This document shows, piece after piece, positions 1 to 5,238 of a stretch of DNA of 8,463 nt. Source of the stretch: Leptospiraceae bacterium. GTDB lineage: Bacteria > Spirochaetota > Leptospiria > Turneriellales > Turneriellaceae. Each line of letters begins with the position of its first letter. The stretch's first letter is position 1. The notes beneath the pieces are model-generated. The model saw nothing but the letters and a program-made list of their open reading frames with translations, was not told the DNA's origin and ran no database searches. The translations under genes and the position numbers were made by a program. Location of the stretch: NCBI GenBank assembly GCA_016788945.1, contig JAEUSA010000218.1:1-8463 (forward strand). Reading direction: 5' to 3'.

Positions 1-615
1 AGTGCCCGATTCAGTAAAATGGCCTTCGACTATTCGCTCGTGGTTCTTTCGCTGCCCATAATTATTCCCTTGCTGGCTTTCATAGCCTTGCTGGTGCGGA
101 TGCATTCCCCCGGACCGGCATTTTTTACTCAGCTCCGCGTCGGCCATCATGGAAAACCGATACGAGTTTATAAGTTTCGCAGCATGTACGCTGACGCTGA
201 AGAGCGACTGAAAGAAGTTCTCAGTTCTGATGCAAACGCACGCGCTGAATGGAAAAAAACCTTCAAGCTGAAAAATGACCCGCGCGTCACCCGGCTTGGC
301 AACTTTCTGCGCAAATCTTCCCTCGATGAGCTACCGCAGCTGATTAACGTTCTTAAGGGCGAGATGAGCCTTGTTGGCCCGAGACCAGTACCAGAGCAGG
401 AACTCGCTGAACGATACCGTGATAAAGCTGATTATTACAAACTGGTGCGACCGGGCATGACCGGCTTATGGCAAATCAGCGGACGCAGCGATGTCAGTTA
501 TGACCAGCGGGTCAACATGGATACATGGTATGTCTTTAACTGGTCGCTTTACATCGACATGGTCATTCTCTACAAAACTCTGGGCGTTGTTTTGAAAAAA
601 CGTGGCGCCTACTAA
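1..615 (+). CDS. Polyprenyl-phosphate sugar-1-phosphate transferase, WbaP/WcaJ type (5' end outside window)
   Basis: This inner-membrane enzyme moves a sugar-1-phosphate from a nucleotide sugar to undecaprenyl phosphate, the first step of O-antigen or exopolysaccharide repeat-unit assembly. The reading frame is open to base 1, so the ATG at 19 is probably internal and the gene starts upstream; 204 residues are visible. They cover the bacterial sugar transferase domain. A hydrophobic segment (about 25-110) runs into the SPGP re-entrant-helix motif, then come QLRVG, YKFRSM (from about 169), the SLDELPQL motif with the family's catalytic Asp-Glu pair (325-330), and VGPRP (373-387). The C terminus ([20 protein letters not shown], ending RGAY) is typical of WbaP-like enzymes. 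The donor sugar cannot be told from sequence, and an N-terminal multi-TM region may lie outside the window. Its end overlaps the next gene by 14 bases. Confidence 0.93.
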   Translation, partial: SARFSKMAFDYSLVVLSLPIIIPLLAFIALLVRMHSPGPAFFTQLRVGHHGKPIRVYKFRSMYADAEERLKEVLSSDANARAEWKKTFKLKNDPRVTRLGNFLRKSSLDELPQLINVLKGEMSLVGPRPVPEQELAERYRDKADYYKLVRPGMTGLWQISGRSDVSYDQRVNMDTWYVFNWSLYIDMVILYKTLGVVLKKRGAY

Positions 616-1591
616 GAAACCGGCGCGGGTCCGCCGCACAACAAAACCGGGTGGCGAAAAATATTCGCTCGTTTTACCCGTGCGCAACGGCGGTGATTTA
701 CTATTGCGTTCGATTCAGTCCATCATGCGGCAAACCCACCGACCTTCTGAAATCCTCATCTACGACACAGAATCGACCGACGGCAGCATAGAGAAAATCG
801 CCGAAATTACCGAAAGCATTCCGCTCAGAATAGTCCCGGTGCGGCGCGATGACTTTGATCACGGTGGCACGCGCAATGCCGCGCTAAAGGCTGCGCGATT
901 TCCCTGGGTGCTTTATCTGACGCAAGATGCAGTCTGCGCCGACGAAGCCACGGTCGCGAACCTGTTTGCGCCTGTACAGGTAAGCGGTGTGGTGGCGGTT
1001 TATGGCCGGCAACTACCGCATACAGACGCCACACCACTTGCAGCAACGGCACGCGCGGCGAACTACGGGGAAAATCTGATTTTACAGAATATGGCTCAAT
1101 CGGCCAAGCTTGGTCTGAAAACCTGGTTTGCCTCAAACAGCTTCTGCTTGTGGCAGCGCAAGGCTCTGGTCGCTGCCGGCGGCTTTGCCGAACATCTCAT
1201 TCTCGGTGAAGATATGCATGCCGCCGCCCGCCTCGTTCAAGCGGGAGCCACCGTTATCTACGAACCGGCGGCACAGGTATTCCACTCGCATAACTATACG
1301 GCAATGCAAGAACTCCGCCGGTACTTCGATATCGGCGTTTTTCACCAGATGCACGCGAATCTACTATTTAGGGCGGGCAGCGGCAGCAAAGAGGGCATCC
1401 GTTTTGTGCTTACGCAGGCACAGGCACTGTGGCGGCAACGCGCGTTGCTGTCGTTGCTCAGGTTACCTTTTCATATTGCCGCGAAGTTTTTGGGTTACAA
1501 ACTGGGCAGAAACTTTGCGCGACTGGGAAAAAGGCTCTGCGTCTACCTCAGTATGCACAAAGCCTTCTGGCAAAGATATACTCAGGGGTAA
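602..1591 (+). CDS. Glycosyltransferase family 2, rhamnosyltransferase-like
   Basis: Predicted cytoplasmic, membrane-associated GT-A enzyme adding a sugar to the lipid-linked repeat unit begun by the upstream gene. Of 329 residues, the GT2 domain spans about 20-235. It has SLVLPVRNGG (22-31), the nucleotide-binding DTESTDGS (55-62), DFDHGGTRNAAL (84-95), the DxD-like TQDA (107-110), SNSFCLWQR (178-186), GED (202-204, the usual catalytic acid region) and FHSHNYT (227-233). The FDHGGTRN and TQDA pair is typical of GT2 rhamnosyltransferases, but the sugar is inferred. The C-terminal 90 residues are basic with an amphipathic stretch, consistent with membrane association. The start is GTG at 602: a same-frame TGA at 593-595 rules out anything earlier, and the next in-frame candidate would cut into the domain. 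The 14-base overlap with the upstream gene suggests translational coupling; no good Shine-Dalgarno is visible. Confidence 0.92.
   Translation: MAPTKKPARVRRTTKPGGEKYSLVLPVRNGGDLLLRSIQSIMRQTHRPSEILIYDTESTDGSIEKIAEITESIPLRIVPVRRDDFDHGGTRNAALKAARFPWVLYLTQDAVCADEATVANLFAPVQVSGVVAVYGRQLPHTDATPLAATARAANYGENLILQNMAQSAKLGLKTWFASNSFCLWQRKALVAAGGFAEHLILGEDMHAAARLVQAGATVIYEPAAQVFHSHNYTAMQELRRYFDIGVFHQMHANLLFRAGSGSKEGIRFVLTQAQALWRQRALLSLLRLPFHIAAKFLGYKLGRNFARLGKRLCVYLSMHKAFWQRYTQG
1584..1588 (+). promoter_or_regulatory. Shine-Dalgarno site of the O-antigen ligase-family gene
   Basis: AGGGG lies five bases before the ATG at 1594 and overlaps the last codons of the preceding glycosyltransferase. It supports ATG 1594 over the longer reading frame that opens at 1429, whose extra 55 codons lie wholly inside the glycosyltransferase gene. 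Confidence 0.7.
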
Positions 1592-1593
1592 AA

Positions 1594-2853
1594 ATGCTGC
1601 CTTCAGAAAACACCATCGCCGGTAAACTGGCCTTCGTCTTCATGTGCTTGTGCGCATTGGGTCTCGCATTTTCTATCTCGATTGCGCAGACCGGTCTTGG
1701 CCTAACCTTTTTGATTTTCCTCGCGACGCTACTTTCGAACCGCGGCCGCAAAACCATTAATTTGTCCGGCGCGGCAAATCTTCGGTTATTGTATGCGGGG
1801 CTGATCGCCTGGGTCGTATGGCGCATCTTTCATATCGCCATTTCGCCACAGGCGTTGCGCGAACTGATCGAAGCACGTGAAGTCTGGCTGATGCTGATTC
1901 CGGTTTTTGTCTACCTGTATGCCAGCGACCGTAACCGGCTTGCGACCCTCGCGACTGCCTTTGTGTTGGGCACAGCTATATCGTCGGCTTATGGTTTGTG
2001 GAAAATGCGCGCAGAAATCTTTGATCTTTGGACCCGCGGGCGCGGCTTAAGCACCATGCACCACCTCAACTATGCAGGCGTCTCAGCGCTGGCAAGCCTC
2101 ATCGGTCTTGGCCTGACCTGGTCTTATTATTATGCAGGCAACCGCAAGCGGGCACTGATGACTTTTCTGCTGACATTTCTGTCGTTCACCGGCCTCTGGC
2201 TGACAAAATCTAAAGGGGCAATAGCCGCATTTGCCGCGGTGCTGCCGGTGTTCGTTTATGTTCAACTGCACAGTAAAGCCCAACGGCGGATTTTTTTGGT
2301 GTTAGTTGTGGCGGCCGCAGCGATTGTGATTCCGCGTCTGCCACAATCGGTCGCCGAACAATACCGCTTTCCTGATGCGAGTGTACATCTCGGCTCGCAG
2401 GCTGAACGGCGTGACCTTTGGCAGACGGGTTTTGCCATGATTCAGGAAAAAATCCTCGTCGGCTGGGGAGAGCGAGGATACAATATTGCTTACCCGCGCT
2501 TTCAAGTAGCGGGCGCTCAAGGCGTAGCCGAATACGATCAAAAAAATCTCGAAGCCTCACACATGCACAATGATTTTATCAATACTTGGGTGTTATATGG
2601 GGCGGTAGGGCTCGCCATCCAGTTGTTTTATTACTTTTTTGGCGGGTTTGTCTATCTGCGCGAGCGTTTCAAAATCAGGCGGATGAGCGATCGGCCATTG
2701 GCGGCCGCCGGAGCAACGGCGTTATTGCTGATGGCATTGATGGGCATCACGCAGTGCCACTTCACGTCTGAGATTGTGCAAATGAGCTTCTGGCTTGCGG
2801 TAGGCATTCTTTTTTCTGTACTTGAATCTGACCGGTCAGGCGCCACTGTATAA
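1594..2853 (+). CDS. O-antigen ligase/polymerase (Wzy_C/WaaL) family membrane protein
   Basis: Polytopic inner-membrane protein of 419 residues, in the usual size range for WaaL or Wzy. It should act on undecaprenyl-diphosphate-linked glycans on the periplasmic side, either ligating them to lipid A-core or protein, or polymerising them. About ten or more hydrophobic segments alternate with short basic loops. Family landmarks are MHHLN (155-159), LTKSKGA (203-209) after a TM helix, a large periplasmic loop with ERRDLW (271-276), GWGERGYN (290-297) and HMHNDFIN (323-330). His325 sits where the catalytic His of WaaL lies, and a TM helix follows (YGAVGL). Ligase and polymerase cannot be told apart from one sequence; its place as last gene of a glycan operon fits either. 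The ATG at 1594 is two bases after the previous stop and has a good ribosome site. Confidence 0.9.
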   Translation: MLPSENTIAGKLAFVFMCLCALGLAFSISIAQTGLGLTFLIFLATLLSNRGRKTINLSGAANLRLLYAGLIAWVVWRIFHIAISPQALRELIEAREVWLMLIPVFVYLYASDRNRLATLATAFVLGTAISSAYGLWKMRAEIFDLWTRGRGLSTMHHLNYAGVSALASLIGLGLTWSYYYAGNRKRALMTFLLTFLSFTGLWLTKSKGAIAAFAAVLPVFVYVQLHSKAQRRIFLVLVVAAAAIVIPRLPQSVAEQYRFPDASVHLGSQAERRDLWQTGFAMIQEKILVGWGERGYNIAYPRFQVAGAQGVAEYDQKNLEASHMHNDFINTWVLYGAVGLAIQLFYYFFGGFVYLRERFKIRRMSDRPLAAAGATALLLMALMGITQCHFTSEIVQMSFWLAVGILFSVLESDRSGATV

Positions 2854-2880
2854 GGCTGAACTCCCGCAAAAGGCCCTGAA

Positions 2881-2905
2881 AGCGGCGAAAAAACCGCTAT
2901 TTTTT
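2881..2905 (+). terminator. Rho-independent terminator closing the polysaccharide operon
   Basis: AGCGG (2881-2885) and CCGCT (2894-2898) form a perfect 5-bp GC-rich stem around an 8-base A-rich loop. The run ATTTTTT follows. It lies 28 bases after the ligase-family stop codon, so the glycan genes and the carD cluster are probably separate transcription units. Confidence 0.75.
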
Positions 2906-2987
2906 ATGTCCGGTTTTTGATTGACTACACGTCAGCGAAGCACACTGTCACGTACGTCCGCGACGAGATGTGGCGGGCGAATTTACA
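2906..2987 (+). promoter_or_regulatory. Leader and probable promoter region of the carD cluster
   Basis: This gap between the terminator and the CarD start must hold the promoter for the next unit if the terminator works. TTGACT (2921-2926) matches the sigma-70 -35 box in five of six positions, but no convincing -10 box lies 16-18 bases downstream. TGAC (2922-2925) and GTCA (2931-2934) form a short inverted repeat, and ACGTACGT (2950-2957) is an 8-bp palindrome. Any of these could be an operator; none is certain. Confidence 0.3.
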
Positions 2988-3467
2988 ATGTTTAATATCG
3001 AGGAAAACGTCGTTTATCCGATGCATGGCGTCGGAAAGATAATTGAAATCGCCACTAAGACGATTCTGAACAAGAAGAAAAAATACTACGTTGTTGAGCT
3101 CATAAATACGAGAATGCGGGTCATGGTTCCCGTCGATAATGCCGAGGCAATCGGTCTCAGGCATATCATGGATAAGAAACAGATCCCTAAAATAGCTAAA
3201 CTCCTGCAGGAAGAATATGTCGAGCAGGAAGAAGACTGGAAAATCCGGTACCAGAACAACCTGACCAAAGTAAAGTCAGGATCAATCACCGCAGTCGCCG
3301 AGGTTTGCCGTAACCTCTATAAGCGTGCACGTGACAAAGAGCTTTCCGTGATGGAACGCAAACTGTACGAATCAGCTTATTCCCTGATGATCAACGAAGT
3401 AGCGCTGGCAAAAGGCATTACCGCCGAAGACGCCAGCAACATGATTTCAGATATTTTGTCGAAGTAG
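2988..3467 (+). CDS. carD: CarD/CdnL-family RNA polymerase-binding transcription regulator
   Basis: CarD-family proteins bind the RNA polymerase beta subunit and stabilise the open promoter complex, tuning rRNA and stress-related transcription. The 159-residue product matches the family length (about 160). The N-terminal Tudor-like RNAP-interacting domain (about 1-58) contains [11 protein letters not shown] (8-18) and the strand [10 protein letters not shown]. The helical DNA-binding domain (about 65-159) contains [10 protein letters not shown] with Trp84 (comparable to the DNA-wedging Trp of mycobacterial CarD), [17 protein letters not shown], and [12 protein letters not shown] (119-130). 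I chose ATG 2988 because family members start just before the VVYP motif; a GTG at 2970 would add six residues. The Shine-Dalgarno is weak with either start. It is first in a cluster with PIN-TRAM and ispD and follows a terminator, so it probably has its own promoter. Confidence 0.93.
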   Translation: MFNIEENVVYPMHGVGKIIEIATKTILNKKKKYYVVELINTRMRVMVPVDNAEAIGLRHIMDKKQIPKIAKLLQEEYVEQEEDWKIRYQNNLTKVKSGSITAVAEVCRNLYKRARDKELSVMERKLYESAYSLMINEVALAKGITAEDASNMISDILSK

Positions 3468-3488
3468 CTTCCCGATATTTGGCAAGAC

Positions 3489-3518
3489 CTGATTGAGGCA
3501 ATGCCACGCCTGAATCAG
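3489..3518 (+). repeat. Imperfect hairpin between carD and the PIN-TRAM gene
   Basis: CTGATTGAGGC (3489-3499) and GCCTGAATCAG (3508-3518) pair over 11 positions with a single G-G mismatch around an 8-base loop. No T-run follows, so it does not look like an intrinsic terminator. It ends 17 bases before the strong ribosome site of the next gene and could be an mRNA-processing or stability element, or an attenuator. Confidence 0.5.
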
Positions 3519-3535
3519 ACCTTGCATATTTACAA

Positions 3536-3543
3536 AAGGAGGG
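3536..3543 (+). promoter_or_regulatory. Strong Shine-Dalgarno of the PIN-TRAM gene
   Basis: AAGGAGGG is a near-perfect complement to the 16S rRNA 3' end and lies just before the ATG at 3547. It is the best ribosome site in the window and fixes this start. Confidence 0.85.
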
Positions 3544-3546
3544 AAC

Positions 3547-4443
3547 ATGAAAAACTCCCAGACAATAGCGGGTGCTCACCAAGGCAGCGCGAAGAATTCT
3601 TTACCTTACCTGTTAGGCGCACTCGCCGGCATGGTTGCTGCCGGGTCGTTTTACCCATATCTCAAAGACGTCCCGACGGCCGGCCTCTACGCAGTAGCGG
3701 CTGCACTCACCGTGTTGAGCGCCGTCGGCTTCGGCGTTCTGTGGCCCCAAGGACAAAAACAGGCGGCGGCACCCGCGATGCCAGTCTCCGTGACCGCTTC
3801 GCGCAATGAAAAACAAGGTGAAGAGGCAAAGCCGACGGTTACAGAATCGCGCACTAAAATTCTCGATACGTCGATTATTATCGACGGACGAATTATCGAC
3901 ATCGCCGCAACCGGTTTTCTTGAGCCGCCTTTTCTGGTGCCAAACTTTGTTTTGCGTGAAATTCAGCTGATCTCTGATTCTCCCGATGCGATTAAACGCA
4001 ACCGTGGCCGCCGCGGGCTCGACATGCTGAACCAACTGCAAAAGCGCAGTGATCTTGAAGTAAAAATCTCGTATAAAGATTACACAGAGACGCGTGAAGT
4101 CGACCAAAAGTTGATCCGCCTTGCGAAAGAAACCGGCGGATACCTCGTGACAAATGACTTCAACCTCAACAAGGTTGCAGAACTGCAGGGCATTCGCGTG
4201 CTCAATATGAACAACCTCGCAAATGCACTCAAGCCCGTCGTGTTACCTGGCGAAGAGCTGGAGTTACAGGTGGTCAAAGAAGGCAAAGATGAAAATCAGG
4301 GGATCGCTTACCTCGAAGACGGCACTATGGTCGTGATAGAAGGCGGCGGCAAACTGATCGGTAAAAAAGTGAAAATCAATGTGACTTCCGTCATTCAGAC
4401 GAATGCCGGCAAGATGGTGTTCACCAAACTGGCACAAAAGTGA
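3547..4443 (+). CDS. Membrane-anchored PIN-TRAM domain protein (YacL-like)
   Basis: The 298-residue protein has two predicted TM helices (about 19-40 and 46-66), an Ala/Gln/Lys-rich linker, a PIN nuclease-fold domain (about 104-225) and a C-terminal TRAM domain (about 236-296, likely RNA-binding). PIN landmarks are [12 protein letters not shown] (105-116) with Asp107 and Asp113, REIQLI with Glu138, Asp186 and [15 protein letters not shown] (201-215) with Asp204, so the metal-binding acidic set looks intact. Bacillus YacL has the same layout with four TM helices, so the membrane part here is shorter. In Firmicutes yacL often precedes ispD-ispF, and the same PIN-TRAM/ispD order is seen here, supporting an old linkage. 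The RNA target is unknown. It follows carD after 79 bases and ends 33 bases before ispD, in the same reading frame as ispD. Confidence 0.92.
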   Translation: MKNSQTIAGAHQGSAKNSLPYLLGALAGMVAAGSFYPYLKDVPTAGLYAVAAALTVLSAVGFGVLWPQGQKQAAAPAMPVSVTASRNEKQGEEAKPTVTESRTKILDTSIIIDGRIIDIAATGFLEPPFLVPNFVLREIQLISDSPDAIKRNRGRRGLDMLNQLQKRSDLEVKISYKDYTETREVDQKLIRLAKETGGYLVTNDFNLNKVAELQGIRVLNMNNLANALKPVVLPGEELELQVVKEGKDENQGIAYLEDGTMVVIEGGGKLIGKKVKINVTSVIQTNAGKMVFTKLAQK

Positions 4444-4448
4444 TTTGC

Positions 4449-4487
4449 AGAACATTCATGGGAGCCAAAGGCTCCCATGAATGTTCT
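4449..4487 (+). repeat. Perfect 18-bp inverted repeat spanning the ispD start codon
   Basis: AGAACATTCATGGGAGCC (4449-4466), a loop of AAA, and its exact reverse complement (4470-4487) form a 39-base hairpin. It begins 5 bases after the PIN-TRAM stop. The ispD ATG (4477-4479) and first codons lie inside the 3' arm. The GGGAG of the 5' arm and the AAGG at the loop/3' arm border are the only Shine-Dalgarno-like sequences nearby, and both are wholly or partly paired. No clean T-run follows, so an intrinsic terminator is unlikely. Plausible roles are a translational switch, an RNase III processing site or a DNA operator. Confidence 0.9.
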
Positions 4488-5193
4488 ACTGCTTTTACTC
4501 GGTGGTTCGGGCGAACGTTTCGGGGGAGACACTCCCAAACAGTTTCTCGATATTCCTTTCGAAAACGGGCGGCTGCCGCTGTTCGAAATCACTGCGCGTA
4601 AACTACTGAAAGCGCTGCCGATCGACGCTGCTGTTTTTGTTGCCCCAAAAAACTCGGCAGGTTCTGCCGTAGTAAACCCTGTTATCGACCGCCTGCTCAG
4701 AGATTTTCCTGATCGCCAGATGAAATATGCACCTGCCGGCGCCACGCGGTTTGCCAGTTTTTTATCCGGATTGTCAGCGGCTGAAAAATTCAAAGATATC
4801 ACACGCCTGATCGTGCATGATGCGAACCGCCCGTATTTAGCGGCTGATTTTCTTGCCCGCGTGTCTGCGCATTTGGGTTACCTGTCTGAAGACACGCCTG
4901 CTTTTGTCCCGGTGCTTCCCGTTGTGGATTCTATCGTCAGGCTCGACGGAAAAAGTGTCGTAACCTATGAAAACCGTGATGAATTGAAGCGAGTGCAGAC
5001 CCCGCAGCTCTTATTCTACGACTCATTTATCGCTGCACGCGAGGCCTCACTCTCGCGCGGGCAGTTGGCATTCGATTTCACCGATGAAGGGTCGCTTTGC
5101 CTGTCGCTCGGCCTAAAAGTCGGAAGCTTCGCGGGTGACACGGAGAATGTCAAAATCACATTCCGGGCCGACCTCGATACATCGAAACTCTAA
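4477..5193 (+). CDS. ispD: 2-C-methyl-D-erythritol 4-phosphate cytidylyltransferase
   Basis: IspD couples CTP and 2-C-methyl-D-erythritol 4-phosphate to give CDP-ME, the third step of the cytoplasmic MEP pathway to isoprenoids. The 238-residue length is normal. Motifs run in family order: the CTP-binding loop GGSGERFGGDTPKQF (9-23, with Arg14 and Lys21), AGATRFASFLSGL (87-99, matching the GGxxRxxSV region), VHDANRPYL (113-121), PVVDSIV (148-154), RVQTPQL (172-178), FTDEGS (201-206) and NVKITF (224-229). Differences from the usual AAGxG and HDAARP are conservative. No ispF follows, unlike many bacteria with ispDF neighbours or fusions. The ATG at 4477 is the first in-frame start after the PIN-TRAM stop and begins right at the first Rossmann strand, but it lies inside a perfect hairpin and lacks a free ribosome site. 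Confidence 0.95.
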   Translation: MNVLLLLLGGSGERFGGDTPKQFLDIPFENGRLPLFEITARKLLKALPIDAAVFVAPKNSAGSAVVNPVIDRLLRDFPDRQMKYAPAGATRFASFLSGLSAAEKFKDITRLIVHDANRPYLAADFLARVSAHLGYLSEDTPAFVPVLPVVDSIVRLDGKSVVTYENRDELKRVQTPQLLFYDSFIAAREASLSRGQLAFDFTDEGSLCLSLGLKVGSFAGDTENVKITFRADLDTSKL

Positions 5194-5218
5194 CTGCGAA
5201 AATAATTCACCCTGTATG

Positions 5219-5231
5219 TCTGCCCGGCAGA
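5219..5231. repeat. Short interrupted palindrome upstream of the OmpA-like gene
   Basis: TCTGCC and GGCAGA flank a single C, seven bases before the ATG at 5239 in the 45-base gap after ispD. The spacer is too short for a normal RNA loop over the full stem, so a protein-binding site is more likely than a hairpin if it matters at all. The gap has no terminator and no clear Shine-Dalgarno. Confidence 0.3.
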
Positions 5232-5238
5232 TTTACCC

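Noticed and set aside
1429..1593. N-terminal extension of the ligase-family protein from an ATG at 1429
   Set aside because: The extra 55 codons lie inside the glycosyltransferase gene, and a good ribosome site precedes ATG 1594.
1742..2708. Three GCGGCCGC octamers (1742, 2311, 2701) within the ligase-family gene
   Set aside because: The copies at 2311 and 2701 read through Ala-Ala-Ala codons in hydrophobic stretches and the one at 1742 through Arg-Gly-Arg; the gene shows no restriction-modification or recombination context.
2921..2949. Complete sigma-70 promoter before carD
   Set aside because: TTGACT is a good -35 match but the bases 16-18 further on (CACTGT, ACTGTC) match TATAAT poorly; kept only as a low-confidence regulatory region.
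4449..4487. ispD hairpin read as a rho-independent terminator
   Set aside because: The sequence after the 3' arm is ACTGCTTTTACTC, with no run of six or more T, and the start codon lies inside the stem.
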